From Mesorhizobium silamurunense (GTDB lineage Bacteria > Pseudomonadota > Alphaproteobacteria > Rhizobiales > Rhizobiaceae): 56,719 bases of DNA. The DNA lies in NCBI RefSeq assembly GCF_014843825.1, contig NZ_JHQR01000151.1, forward strand, positions 1 through 56,719, in the 5' to 3' direction. Position 1 is the stretch's first letter, and every line of letters begins with the position of its first letter. The notes under the pieces are model-generated. The model saw only the letters and a list, made by a program, of their open reading frames with translations. It had not been told where the DNA came from and searched no databases. Shown one piece after another: positions 25,946-35,830 of this stretch. Position numbers and translations under genes: made by a program.

Positions 25946-26947
25946 TCAGAGCCGACCGCTTTTCGTCCGTTCTTGTCTCCGCGATTCAGATGGGCTCTTT
26001 CCGAAGATTCGTTTGTGCCATGCGGAAAAATGGGAAGCTGAATCGAAACCGCAAGATAGAGCTACGTTGATGACAGATAGGCTAGAGTAGATGAGAAGCT
26101 CGCGCCCACGCTGTACACGGAGTTGCATGTAGTACCGCTGAGGCGTTACGCCGGCGTGCATTTTGAATCGGCGCTCGAGCTGACGCACAGACAGCCCTGC
26201 CCGTTGGGCGATATGTGGGACTGGTATCGGCTCCTCAAAATGACGCTGCATTAGATCGATCGCGGATCGCATGTTTTCTGGCAGATGCGCTAGATGTTGA
26301 AGGCGTCCACCGAATTGATCCTCGTTCTCATTTCGGATATGCTCATGGTGGAATTGATCGGCAACGCTCCGAGCACGATCTCTGCCGAACTGTAGCGAAA
26401 TCAGATGCAACATCATGTCCATCGCCGCAGTCCCACCCGAACAGGTCAAGCGGTCGCGGTCGATTTCGTAAAGCCGGTTCGTACAGTCAAGATTGGGGAA
26501 CTCTTCTTGAAAAGCAGAACGGCTCTCCCAGTGTATCGTGCAGCGATTCTCTGACAGCAGACCAGCCCGAGCCAGCAGTCGCGTGCCTGTTGATATCGAT
26601 TCCAATCGTGAGTCTACGACGCCCCGCCTCCTTAAGAATTGGAGATAGCGTCTTTCATCGTTCAATTCAGTACCCAAACCAGCGCAGACGAAGAGGTAGT
26701 CTGCACCGCGGAGCGCCGCGTTGTACTCCAGCGTCGGCAGCGGAATGCCCATAGAACCTTCTATATCGGCGCCAGTTGGGCTAGCGAATCTCCATAGGAA
26801 AGCGGGCCGTTGTATCAATCGGTTAAGGCTGCGCAGCGGCTCAATTGCCGAGGCCAGGCTCATTAGAGATAGACCGGGCAATAGAAGGAAGACAAAGACT
26901 TGGGGTCTCTCCTCAATATCAAACACGGAATCTCGTGCTATCGTCAC
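25946..26947 (-). CDS. GlxA-family transcriptional regulator
   Basis: The 333-residue protein starts at GTG 26947, preceded by AGCAGGGAGCG. The DJ-1/PfpI-like domain (VFVFLLLPGLSLMSLASAIEPLRSLN, AGLLSENRCTIHW) is followed by the AraC HTH (VPHIAQRAGLSVRQLERRF, NVALSCGFDSASHFSAWHKRIFG). SISTGT replaces the cysteine turn. Codon use looks less GC-rich than its neighbours. Upstream lie remnants of a further AraC gene and IS66, so its target is unclear. Confidence 0.86.
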   Translation of the reverse strand: MTIARDSVFDIEERPQVFVFLLLPGLSLMSLASAIEPLRSLNRLIQRPAFLWRFASPTGADIEGSMGIPLPTLEYNAALRGADYLFVCAGLGTELNDERRYLQFLRRRGVVDSRLESISTGTRLLARAGLLSENRCTIHWESRSAFQEEFPNLDCTNRLYEIDRDRLTCSGGTAAMDMMLHLISLQFGRDRARSVADQFHHEHIRNENEDQFGGRLQHLAHLPENMRSAIDLMQRHFEEPIPVPHIAQRAGLSVRQLERRFKMHAGVTPQRYYMQLRVQRGRELLIYSSLSVINVALSCGFDSASHFSAWHKRIFGKSPSESRRQERTKSGRL

Positions 26948-27060
26948 ATCTCGCTCCCTGCTTAGGCGAAGCAATGCAGCATTCGCACTCTAGCACCCCA
27001 GTGGTTTCTGCCTGACATAAGAGTCCGGATCGGGATTCCTTTTTGTCTGCCGCGCGCGAG

Positions 27061-27426
27061 TCATCCGCCTCCAGACAATGCACAGCGCCCCCATGCGACG
27101 GAAGCGAACGCAACAGGGTCCGTAGCTACATCACCGATTTCACGGGCTATCCTGTTTGTTGTACTAACGGAGCTTGGATTTCGCCGTTCTTCACCAGGTC
27201 TACGGTCGAAGGCTTTGCGATACGCGCTACCAAGATGCGAGGCGGAGACGAGGCCACAGCGCAGCGCGATCGAGGCAATGGACTCGATGCTTTCTTCGAG
27301 CAGCCGATGGGCCTCGTCCAGGCGCACGGCGAAGGCGTACACAGCAATCTCCTGACGCTGTTCCCAGGCTGATTGCCGCGCCGCAACCAAACCAGGAGCC
27401 GAGGCGGTCGAAGACGCCGAAGGCAA
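27061..27426 (-). pseudogene. AraC/GlxA-type HTH remnant
   Basis: The middle of this frame reads VRLDEAHRLLEESIESI, ALRCGLVSASHLGSAYRK and FDRRPGEERR, the second helix-turn-helix and end of an AraC/GlxA regulator. There is no sensor domain and the flanks are unrelated, so this is the tail of a fifth GlxA-like gene destroyed by deletion. Confidence 0.6.
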
Positions 27427-27509
27427 TATGTGCGGAGCGAGAAAGCCGATTAAGTACTATAACCGACTAGAATAGATGGAGTAAATCGGCCTGCATGCTG
27501 CGGACACCG

Positions 27510-27980
27510 CATAGTCCAGCGCTCCACATTATTTCGCGTGGCCGTTGTCCCGCAGGCAAGGTATACTCGAACGCCAGTTCCCGGTCCGATCATGCCGACT
27601 CCACCGCCCGGATTAGCCGCCTCAGGGTGGCGGCATTCACGCCGCCGTCGAAGAACAGGCTGCGACCGCAGGTCAATCTCAACTCGATCCATCCCAGACG
27701 GGTCCTGACGGTCTCCACAGCGCTCGGTCTGCACGGCATTCATGTCCACGAGAACAAACACCGCATTCGCAGACAGCGACAACAAGTCCCTTCTTCTTCA
27801 GCTGACTGCGTCAGGTGTAAATCTGCGCCGCGTCACGTGCCGATGAGCCACCTCCGTTACCGTAGCTCCAGACCCAACCGACATCACAATGTCGAGTTTC
27901 TGTTCCTCACCCCATCGACGCCGCCGTTCCTGCCAAGAATTTCCACACGCATCGCAAACCTCGCGTAAGACACGCCGCAA
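27510..27980 (-). pseudogene. IS66-family OrfA/OrfB remnant
   Basis: Reading down the minus strand, the frames give QERRRRWGEEQKLDIV and GATVTEVAHRH (IS66 OrfA helix-turn-helix), then QIYTWRSQLKKKG, then in another frame LFFDGGVNAATLRRLI (end of OrfA), then MIGPGTGVRVYLACG at 27593 (start of OrfB). The order is correct but frames are broken and OrfB stops after about 20 codons. No transposase (OrfC) remains. Confidence 0.7.
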
Positions 27981-28133
27981 ACGACGTCGTTAAACACGTG
28001 TCTTACGCCATCACGACGATAGCCGGCAGGCGGTGACAATCGGGCGATTACGCTCTATCAACCTGGGTCCACTCCTCAATGTCGATACGGCGACGCCAAG
28101 CCAAAAACGCTCTGCACTATCTATCCCGCCGAC

Positions 28134-28919
28134 TTATGTCGAGTAGCTTTGACCGCCGCCCACCAATGTGGATCGAGCCAGGCCGGCAAGTGCGCGGCGC
28201 AGGCTGTCCGCGCTCTCATCCCTGCCGCGCTCGATAGCGTGGACAAAACGCGCGCGAAAGGTGAGCGCCTGGTCGTCGAGCACCGCAGACACCTGAGACC
28301 GGCTCTTGCTCTCCAGGGCGGACAGGAAGCTCACATGCTGGCGCTCGGCGATCGAGAGCGAATAGGAGGGGCGTTCCGTCTGCTGGACCTCGAGCGTGTA
28401 GACGAGGGTGTTGAGTCGGCGTGCCTGATTGTGGATCCGCTGGCAGGCTGTGATGAGATGTTGATTGCGCGAAGAGCGTATGAGGCGAAGATGGATGGAA
28501 TAGTTCCAGTGGCTGACGTCCAGCGGCAACTTGGCGCCGATAGCCTCCCGATGCTTCTTCTGCATTTCGACGATGTCCTGCGCCAACCCGGCATCCGAAA
28601 AGTCGATATAGGCCGCCGTCAGCTGGCTGATCGCGCGATATGCTTCGAAAAGGTTCAGCGCCTCCTCAAGGTCCATCTGCCTGACTGATGGGGTCTGGTT
28701 GAGTTCGGTATCGATAAGCCCTTCGGCGGATATCCGATTTATGGCCTCGCGGATCGGCGTGCGGCCGAGGCCCAACATCGCGATGAGTTCCTGTTCCTGG
28801 ATTCGCGCGCCAGGCTTCAGGGTAAGATCCAGTATCCGGTCGCGTATCAGGCGCGTTGCCAGGTCGGCCATGCTTTCGCCGGCGATACGCGATCCTTTGT
28901 GATCTTCCACGTGGACCAT
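28134..28919 (-). CDS. GntR-family (FCD-type) transcriptional regulator
   Basis: The 261-residue protein has an N-terminal winged HTH (LATRLIRDRILDLTLKPGARIQEQELIAMLGLGRTPIREAINRISAEGL, split here as LIRDRILDLTLKPGARI and LGLGRTPIREAINRI) and a C-terminal all-helical FCD ligand domain (FEAYRAISQLTAAY, HLRLIRSSRNQHLI). It starts at ATG 28919 after AAGGAG, overlapping the stop of the upstream MmgE/PrpD gene as TGATG. As last gene of the hyuA-hyuB-MmgE operon it is likely an autoregulated repressor that senses the pathway substrate, acting at the palindromes near 34070-34107. Confidence 0.9.
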   Translation of the reverse strand: MVHVEDHKGSRIAGESMADLATRLIRDRILDLTLKPGARIQEQELIAMLGLGRTPIREAINRISAEGLIDTELNQTPSVRQMDLEEALNLFEAYRAISQLTAAYIDFSDAGLAQDIVEMQKKHREAIGAKLPLDVSHWNYSIHLRLIRSSRNQHLITACQRIHNQARRLNTLVYTLEVQQTERPSYSLSIAERQHVSFLSALESKSRSQVSAVLDDQALTFRARFVHAIERGRDESADSLRRALAGLARSTLVGGGQSYST

Positions 28920-30241
28920 CAAACGTGCTCCTTCACCGGATGGCGGGGATCTCCGCGAGGGCTGCGTTGATTCGAGCCAGAGCATCCTCGACGGGCTCCA
29001 GCAGGATTCCAGCTTATCGTGTCAGCGAGTTGCGTACGTCCTGCAGAGGCACAAAGCTGACGGCACTTTTCCAAGACGGCCTCGTCACTCAGCGGGTTTG
29101 CCGGATCGCTGAGGGGGTGCAAAACAGTTCGTTCAAACGTGGTGGATCCGGTGATGATGCGAATACGACCCGGAGCCCTGACAGGAAACAGTTCCTGCAG
29201 GTCGGCCGCGACGGTCATCGTCACGAGCTTGGCGTGAAGGTGCGCTTCGGTCAGCGACAGGAAGACCTCTGGCTGCGACGCGCATGCAAGCGCTGTGCAG
29301 TAGGGAATGCTGTACTGAGCGCCTTCGATGGTTGTCGGTTCCACCTCATTCGCGAGGCCCAACGCATGCCGGAAGCTCTCGACCTCGATTGCTGCGATAT
29401 TCTCGACCGGACGCGCATGCTGAGCGCGGAGTTCGCCGTCAATCAGTGAGCGAATCCAGCGGCAGGAATATCGTTTCGGACAAGCGCGTTCGGCCATCCA
29501 ATCGTCGCCGAGGCCGGCGATCATTCGTTCGCCTACATAGTATGAGGCGTAGTCGAAGATGTCGCGCGGACCGGTGTGATCCACTTCCGCCAAGTCCGCC
29601 GCGGCTAGGCCGGTCGCGGAAGCCCAGCCGATATCTTCCTTCACGGCATTGCCGGTCTCGCGGACGTAGCCGAAGGCGACGAGGTCCGGCGCCGTGGTGG
29701 CGGCAATGGCGATGGCATGTGCGGTCTGAGTCGCACTGAGGCCGCGTAGATGCGCCACAGCGGCGGCGACGCCGACACCGACCCACCGGCCGGTCGAAAC
29801 GGCCGTCAACGGGATGGCCGGCCGGCCGGACCCGACTCGCAGCGCAACCTCGTAGCCAATCGCGATGGCACTGACCACATCGTTCCATCTTGTGTTGGCA
29901 GGCGCCTCGGCAAGAACCGCCGGGAGGATCCCCGCCCCCGGATGACCGAGCGCGGCGCGGTGGCCGTCCTCGAGATCGAGTATCGAGGCAGCGGTTGCGT
30001 TGGCGAACACCGCCGACTTCGCGGTTACCGACGCCCCGTCGAACCACATCGGCGTCTCGCCCCGACCGAACAGTGTAGGTGCGGCCAGTCGTGCCCGCCG
30101 CGCGGTGCGTGTCGTCGATCCGGCCGCCGCGGCCCTCGCAATGTCGAGTACGTAGCGGTTTACCGCCGAAGCAAGCTGTTCCGGAAGCGTGCCGCCGGAA
30201 AAACTGACTGCGAAGTCTGCGAGCCAGGCGGCGTGTGTCAT
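28919..30241 (-). CDS. MmgE/PrpD family protein
   Basis: The 440-residue protein shows family features: ILDLEDGHRAALGHPGAGILPAVLAEA, TGRWVGVGVAAAVAHL, the CRWIRSLIDGEL region and the C-terminal SDPANPLSDEAVLEKC. It differs clearly from the copy at 23382-24743. It overlaps HyuB upstream by 4 bases and GntR downstream, which places it in one metabolic unit with the hydantoinase-like enzymes. The reaction is unknown. Confidence 0.88.
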   Translation of the reverse strand: MTHAAWLADFAVSFSGGTLPEQLASAVNRYVLDIARAAAAGSTTRTARRARLAAPTLFGRGETPMWFDGASVTAKSAVFANATAASILDLEDGHRAALGHPGAGILPAVLAEAPANTRWNDVVSAIAIGYEVALRVGSGRPAIPLTAVSTGRWVGVGVAAAVAHLRGLSATQTAHAIAIAATTAPDLVAFGYVRETGNAVKEDIGWASATGLAAADLAEVDHTGPRDIFDYASYYVGERMIAGLGDDWMAERACPKRYSCRWIRSLIDGELRAQHARPVENIAAIEVESFRHALGLANEVEPTTIEGAQYSIPYCTALACASQPEVFLSLTEAHLHAKLVTMTVAADLQELFPVRAPGRIRIITGSTTFERTVLHPLSDPANPLSDEAVLEKCRQLCASAGRTQLADTISWNPAGARRGCSGSNQRSPRGDPRHPVKEHV

Positions 30242-31968
30242 GCGCTGCCCTTCTTCTGCGCCCTTCGCAGATCCTCAGTGGCAGCAGTGTCGAGCACATC
30301 GGAATCGACGACGACCCCATATTCGTGTCTGGCGGCATCGACGCTAACGCGAGCGTCGATAACATCCTCGAGTACCTCCTCGGGCGCGCGTTCGAACGGG
30401 TTCCCCCAGCCGCCGCCGCCGGCCATCGTGTGGACGACCAGATCGCCCTCAGCCAGCGGCAATGGCGACAGCGGCATTTGCGGCACGACGATCTCCCGCT
30501 CACCTGAACGGATGACTGTGTGGGAGGCGCCGCCTTCAGATCCGCCGAAAAGGCCGTGCGGAGGAAAGGTGCGCTTGTCGGAACGGATGTTGAGGGACAT
30601 GCCCTGCTTCAGCACCCGATAGCTTCGACGCAGTGCGAGACCGCCGCGGGTCTTGCCTGAACCGCCGCTGTCGGCCACGAGCGAATATTCCTCTATTCTC
30701 AGCGGATAGCGCGCCTCGACGAGCTCGATCGGCACGTTAGCCTGGTTAGAGCCGATATGGGCGACGCCTTCCTGTCCGTCATGCGCCAGCGTAGCGCCGG
30801 AAGTACCCATCAAGGTTTCGCAGAACACGAAATGCGAACCGTCGTAGAAACCCGAGAAGGTTGGAAGCGAAGACCCGCCGCTGCTATCCGCCGCGACCCG
30901 ATCAGGCACGACCTGTGCCAAGGCGCCGAAGATGCAATCGATCATTCGGTAGCCCGTGACTCCGCGCGCTCCGGTCGGGGCGGGAAAGTTCGCATTCAGG
31001 ACGCTTCCCGCCGGTGCGATCACCCTAATCGGACGCGTGAAGCCCTGGCAGTTCGGCACATCGACCGTCAGGATCGAGCGCAGCGCCGCATAGGAACAGG
31101 CTTTGGTGAACGGCAAGGTCGTATTGACGCCTCCTTCGACTTGAGAGGACGAACCCGTCCAGTCAACGGTGACCTCATCGCCCGCCACGGTCAGCTTGAC
31201 CGTGAGCAGGATCGGGCTTGGCTCGTCGCCCAGGCCGTCGAGATGGTCTTCGAAGGTGTAGACGCCATCTGGAAGGGCGGCGAACTCGGCCCTGGTCAGA
31301 CGATCGGCATGGTTGTGAAGCTCGTCCGAACTCGCGCGTATTGTCTCGATGCCGTAGCGTTCGACGAGCTCTGCAAATTCGCGCTCGCAATTGTTGCAGG
31401 CGGCAAGCTGGGCTTCGAGGTCGCCGCGCACCAGATCCGGGGTACGCACATTGGCTTCGATGATCGCCCACACCTCTGAAACTCTCTCGCCACGACGCAT
31501 CAATGGCAGAACTGGAAGGCGCAGCCCCTCCTGAAACACCTCCCGTGCTCCGAGCGCGTTGCTGCCTGGAACTATGCCCCCGACATCGGAGTGATGGGCC
31601 AATGTGGTCGCCCAGCCTTCAATCTGTCCCTGGTGGAAGAGCGGCTTGACGACGTAGATGTCCGGCAGGTGCTGCCCGGCCGCCAGGAACGGGTCGTTGA
31701 AGATGAAGACGTCGCCGTCCGCAGCGGATTCGCCAACCGTTGCGATGAGGTTCTTGATGGCGTCGTGGAAGCTGCCGAGATGCATGGGCGTCGTTACGCC
31801 CTGCGCCAGTGTCAGGCCGTTCCGGTCGCAAAGCGCAGTCGAATAGTCGAGCGATTCCCGCACGATCTCCGAATAGGCCGCACGCATGACAATGATGGCG
31901 AGGTTTTCCGCGATCGCGTCATATGCCGATCGAAGAACCTCCTGAAGATAGGGGTCGAAGCGCTTCAT
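30238..31968 (-). CDS. hyuB: Hydantoinase B/oxoprolinase family protein
   Basis: The 576-residue protein begins at ATG 31968, inside the hyuA stop (ATGA). It has typical HyuB stretches: AENLAIIVMRAAYSEIVRES, LTLAQGVTTPMHLGSFHDAI, DVFIFNDPFLAAGQHLPD, GGVNTTLPFTKA and the C-terminal GGGGWGNPFERAPEEVLEDV. With HyuA it forms an ATP-dependent enzyme that opens a cyclic amide such as a hydantoin or oxoproline, or a lactam. The Family is broad (also acetone carboxylase-like), so substrate is not assigned. N-methylhydantoin would fit the neighbouring sarcosine chemistry but is only a suggestion. Confidence 0.9.
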   Translation of the reverse strand: MKRFDPYLQEVLRSAYDAIAENLAIIVMRAAYSEIVRESLDYSTALCDRNGLTLAQGVTTPMHLGSFHDAIKNLIATVGESAADGDVFIFNDPFLAAGQHLPDIYVVKPLFHQGQIEGWATTLAHHSDVGGIVPGSNALGAREVFQEGLRLPVLPLMRRGERVSEVWAIIEANVRTPDLVRGDLEAQLAACNNCEREFAELVERYGIETIRASSDELHNHADRLTRAEFAALPDGVYTFEDHLDGLGDEPSPILLTVKLTVAGDEVTVDWTGSSSQVEGGVNTTLPFTKACSYAALRSILTVDVPNCQGFTRPIRVIAPAGSVLNANFPAPTGARGVTGYRMIDCIFGALAQVVPDRVAADSSGGSSLPTFSGFYDGSHFVFCETLMGTSGATLAHDGQEGVAHIGSNQANVPIELVEARYPLRIEEYSLVADSGGSGKTRGGLALRRSYRVLKQGMSLNIRSDKRTFPPHGLFGGSEGGASHTVIRSGEREIVVPQMPLSPLPLAEGDLVVHTMAGGGGWGNPFERAPEEVLEDVIDARVSVDAARHEYGVVVDSDVLDTAATEDLRRAQKKGSA

Positions 31969-34052
31969 GGGTGCTCTCGCAAGGGAAGCCGGACGCGAAG
32001 GATGTTGTGACGGTCGCGTTGGACAGTTGCGCCCGGTGGCACGACGGTGGTGCCTTCGGCTTCGGCAATGATTGCCGGCCCTGTGATCGCCTCGTCTATG
32101 GGCACCGCAGCACGGCTGAGGACGAGCGTGTCCCGGAAACCGTGGCGGGCACCGAAATAGCATTTGCGACTGGATCTGTGCTCTTCGCCGCGTGGCAGTG
32201 CTTTCAGGAGTTCGCTCATCGAGCGTGACGCAAGAGCGCTCAGCCGTAGGCGAGCGGAAACGAGCTCGACATGCTGCGTTTCGGCTGCGCAGTAGCCATA
32301 GGTTTGCCGATATACCGCCTCGAAGACCCGACGAACCAGCGCCGAGACATCGTTGGCGATAAGCATCGCAGGCTCGATCGGCACCTCCAGCTCGAAAGCT
32401 TGGCCCGAATAGCGCATGAGAAACGAGAGCTCGGCATTGTTGACGCTCGTGGAGCCCAATCGAGCCCCATGCAGGCCTCTCGCATCATTGAGGCGGCCTG
32501 CCACATCCAGCCAGTCGGCAGTGTCCAGCATGATATTCAGGGGGACTGCCGCCATCACCTCGACATTGGCGCACAAAAGGCCGAGCGCGCTGAAGACCCC
32601 GGCCGCCGGTGGCACAAGCACCGTGCCGACCCCGAGAGAAACGGCGAGGTCGGGACCGTGTATTCCGCCATTGCCGCCGCAAGCGACCATGATGAAGTCA
32701 CGCGGATCGCGGCCCTTGTAGGTACTTACAGCCTTAATCGCCCGGGCCATATGGGCGTTCGCAATGCTGCGTATCCCGAAAGCCGCCTCCTCCATCGTCG
32801 ATCCCATGCGGATGGCAAGCGTGTCGCGGATCGCGCGGACTGCGAGCTCGGGATAAATCGCAATGCTGCCGCCGGCGAAGTTGGACGGATCGATATAGCC
32901 GAGCGCGACATTGGCATCCGTGACCGTCGCCTGTTCGTTGCCGCGCCCATAGCAAGCCGGCCCGGGATCCGCGCCCGCGCTGCGCGGTCCGACAACGACG
33001 CCTCCGGCCGCATCGATCGAGACCAGGCTACCGCCGCCTGCGCCCACTTCCGCAATATCGATGACAGGAAGCTTGACCGAATACCCGGCGCCTCCTCCCA
33101 TGGCGCTGGTTGCGGAAAGTTCGCTGCCGACCTCGAAAGTCTCGGATACGAAAAAGCGGCCATCCTCGATCAGTGAGGCTTTCGCCGTTGTGCCGCCCAT
33201 GTCGAAGACGATGATGTTCTTCTCGCCGATTGCATCGCCGAGCTTCTGGACCCCCACCACGCCTGCAGCCGGGCCGCATTCAATGATCTGCGCGGGCAGT
33301 CGCCTGACTTCGGAAAGCGGGGCCGTGCCGCCGCTGGACTGCATCAGCTCGAAGCCTGCAGCTACGCCGACCGATGCGAATCTGCGAACGGTACTTTCGA
33401 GATAGTCGGCGACCACGGGGCCGACATACGAATTCACGACGGTCGTGCTGGTGCGCTCGTATTCGCGCATTTCCGGTAGTACGTCGACGGAAAGCGAGCA
33501 GTAGACTTCCGGAAATCGCCTCGCAATCGCAGTTCCTAGACGACGCTCATGCGCCTCGTTGGCGTAGGAATGCAGCAAGCAGACGGCAATCGCCTCCACA
33601 CCGGCCTCGCCAATGAGATCGATAACTCGGTCGATCTCCGCATCGCGAAGCGGCTGCAGCACCTCCCCATTGTGGGCGACCCGCTCGTCTATTTCGAAAC
33701 GGCGGCGGCGCGGCACCAAGGGTGCCGGCTTGTGATACAGGGGATCGTAAAGACGCGGCATGCGAATACGCCTCAGATCGAGAACGTCACGAAAGCCCTT
33801 GGTCGTGATGAGCGCAACTTTCGCGCCCCGCCCCTCTAGGATCGCATTGGTAGCGACCGTGCATGCATGGCGCATGTGGGCAATGGCACCAGGTTCGCAG
33901 TCGAGGTTGCGAGCGACCTGTATCGTCCCCTCAAGCAGTGCTTCCGAAAAATCCCCCGGTGTCGACGGCACCTTATCGATTGATACGCAACCATCATTGG
34001 CAAGACCGATCACGTCCGTAAACGTTCCGCCGATATCACTCCCAACCAGCAC
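31965..34052 (-). CDS. hyuA: Hydantoinase A/oxoprolinase family protein
   Basis: The 695-residue protein begins at GTG 34052 with GGGAGGTG upstream. It carries the N-terminal ATP-binding motif SDIGGTFTDVIGL, the ACTVATNAILEGRGAKVALITTKGF region, the central VFDMGGTTAKASLIEDG phosphate-binding loop, and SAGADPGPACYGRGNEQATVTDANV. It is the kinase-like subunit of the HyuA/HyuB enzyme. It is the first gene of the operon hyuA-hyuB-MmgE/PrpD-GntR, in which every junction overlaps. Confidence 0.92.
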   Translation of the reverse strand: MLVGSDIGGTFTDVIGLANDGCVSIDKVPSTPGDFSEALLEGTIQVARNLDCEPGAIAHMRHACTVATNAILEGRGAKVALITTKGFRDVLDLRRIRMPRLYDPLYHKPAPLVPRRRRFEIDERVAHNGEVLQPLRDAEIDRVIDLIGEAGVEAIAVCLLHSYANEAHERRLGTAIARRFPEVYCSLSVDVLPEMREYERTSTTVVNSYVGPVVADYLESTVRRFASVGVAAGFELMQSSGGTAPLSEVRRLPAQIIECGPAAGVVGVQKLGDAIGEKNIIVFDMGGTTAKASLIEDGRFFVSETFEVGSELSATSAMGGGAGYSVKLPVIDIAEVGAGGGSLVSIDAAGGVVVGPRSAGADPGPACYGRGNEQATVTDANVALGYIDPSNFAGGSIAIYPELAVRAIRDTLAIRMGSTMEEAAFGIRSIANAHMARAIKAVSTYKGRDPRDFIMVACGGNGGIHGPDLAVSLGVGTVLVPPAAGVFSALGLLCANVEVMAAVPLNIMLDTADWLDVAGRLNDARGLHGARLGSTSVNNAELSFLMRYSGQAFELEVPIEPAMLIANDVSALVRRVFEAVYRQTYGYCAAETQHVELVSARLRLSALASRSMSELLKALPRGEEHRSSRKCYFGARHGFRDTLVLSRAAVPIDEAITGPAIIAEAEGTTVVPPGATVQRDRHNILRVRLPLREHP

Positions 34053-34068
34053 TGTGCACCTCCCATGT

Positions 34069-34107
34069 GATATATCGTTGGTATATGTACTGGATATCGA
34101 CGATATA
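34069..34107. promoter_or_regulatory. Palindromic operator candidates ahead of hyuA
   Basis: Just upstream of the hyuA ribosome site lie GATATATCGTTGGTATATG and the exact odd-centred palindrome ATATCGACGATAT (34094-34106). TATATCG at 34071 and CGATATA at 34101 also face each other. AT-rich short palindromes of this type are usual targets of FCD-type GntR repressors, and the operon encodes one. Binding is inferred. Confidence 0.55.
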
Positions 34108-34109
34108 CA

Positions 34110-35530
34110 ACCCGTTTTGTGATAAAGGTGGGCATCGGATAGCGGTGCATAGAAAGCAGGCGCGAGGGAGCGTCCCGACAGGCCCGCTCGTCACTCGAGA
34201 GATCAAAGGGACCCAAACGATGCGCTCCCACTTTGCTTGTAAGCGGTTAGCCGATTGGAACCAGAAGATCATTGCGAAGGCGCAGACGTGGGCAGATACG
34301 AGAACCACCAAGTGGCCGCTGGAGGTTGATCTCTACGACGTGGAGTCGGCCCAAATTTGGGGGAAGAGATCGACTCTGAACCGCTCACACTGCCTTTTCG
34401 GCCCCCTCACTTTTTCTCGATCTTCGTCAGAGCAGTCGCCTGAACAAAACGATTGGTTTCTTAGAGATATGGCTGGCCGGTTAGATGGCCGTGACGAGGC
34501 GCAAAGTTGGAATGGGGGCCGTAGGGCGATTGGCCTCTTCTATTTGCGAACGTACGAAAAGCAGAATGCAAATCCGCGTTGACCTTAGTTTTTTACGAGT
34601 CGTATGAACCACGGTCAGGCTCGGGGGCTTCCTTTCGCCCTATCGCGAGGAATGCCCCGCCGACCGGCTATCTCAAAGTTCCTACTGTGCCCGCCGCGTT
34701 GGAAATTCGCGTCACAACGCGCATGCTCAAAATGGTCGGCCGCCTCTCGGATGCATTATAAGCAATGTCTGAGCCGCTGGCCGTGTAAGCCTGGATTTCA
34801 ACCAGCTGCTCGAAAAGCTCCAGCCCAATCTCGCGCGTATGCAGTGGGGCTAATCTCATAAGCTACTTGCATTTCTGATCGATCTGAGACCCGTCGCGAG
34901 CAAAACGTGATTGTTTTTATTCGTTAAGGCGCATCTGCGTGAGGTTCACGAAGACTGATTCATTACATTATGCACCCCCAATTGTAGCCGACCGGCTTGC
35001 GGACATAAGCCTAATCTCGACGCCGGCCTCGGAGAGCGGCGGGACGGCTTCGGCTTCCGCCCGTGCCTCGGAGCGTCCGGCGGCCGTACCACGGTGTCCC
35101 GCGCTTGCGGCAGACGATAGCGCGCCCAGCGGCCTTCGCCTCCCCATGACGAGGCGGCGGTGATCGACGAGGTATTTGAGGCGGTGTAGCAGGCAGCCAA
35201 TCGACAATCTGCTGTGCTGGAGGCCTCGCCTTCGTGGCGGCGAACGGTCTCTTCGATCGTCCGCAATTCCTCTTCCAGAATATGCCTTTGGCATCCGGAC
35301 TCCTGCTCTTGCGCGTAACGCCTATATATGCGCAGTCCTGGACGCATCGATTGACAGAGAGTTGATCTCGAAAGCGAACTGAAACCTCCTGCTGGACGAG
35401 ATTCTGCGCCTGCCGATGAAACGCCTCGGCGGTTTCGAGGACCTGCGCAAAACTCTGTCCCCTGAACATGGTCAAGGGGCGCAAGGATGCAGGGCCAGGA
35501 TGCAACCGCAGCCTGCCGGACAGTACGCCG
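34110..35530. other. Gap of about 1.4 kb without confident gene
   Basis: A + strand frame at 34220-34582 (MRSHFACKRLADW...) and minus-strand frames at 34668-34859 and 35011-35544 are open, but none has a good ribosome site or a family I recognise. The minus frame around 35200-35330 has coiled-coil-like EEELRTIEETVRRHEGE sequence but breaks off. I consider this decayed DNA between the hyu promoter and an IS6 fragment. Confidence 0.4.
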
Positions 35531-35539
35531 AGGCGCATG

Positions 35540-35830
35540 ATCACCCAGAAGGGCGCTCCTATGGGGCGGCAAGGCGGCAGGTGATGCCGGAAAGTAGAGC
35601 ACTCGTCGCAACGGATTGAACAACCGCGCTGAGAATTTCCATGTGCCGTTGCGAATGGACGATGCGCGGCTTCCGATCACCGGAAACCCTTCAGCGCTTC
35701 GTCTCGATCTTCTCCGCCCTGCGCAACCTTTTTGTCCACCTCGCTCAAGACACTCCGCGTGTGCAATCCATCTTTACCCGTCTGACCGTGATGGCGGAGT
35801 GGAAGGCCGTGACTGCGCTCTGCTGACAGC
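35540..35830 (+). pseudogene. IS6-family transposase C-terminal fragment
   Basis: The frames read RSYGAARRQVMPES, then after a shift NNRAENFHVPLR, then after a second shift RSPETLQRFVSIFSALRNLF and AEWKAVTALC followed by a stop. This is the conserved end of IS6-type transposases with the NNRAEN catalytic-E region. Two frameshifts and the missing N-terminus make it non-functional. Confidence 0.65.

Noticed and set aside
29439..30503. A 354-codon minus-strand frame overlapping MmgE/PrpD and hyuB
   Set aside because: It is an Arg-rich alternative frame of the two confirmed genes, which themselves overlap by 4 bases.
32271..33176. A 301-codon + strand frame opposite hyuA
   Set aside because: It is antisense to conserved hyuA sequence and has no start signal.
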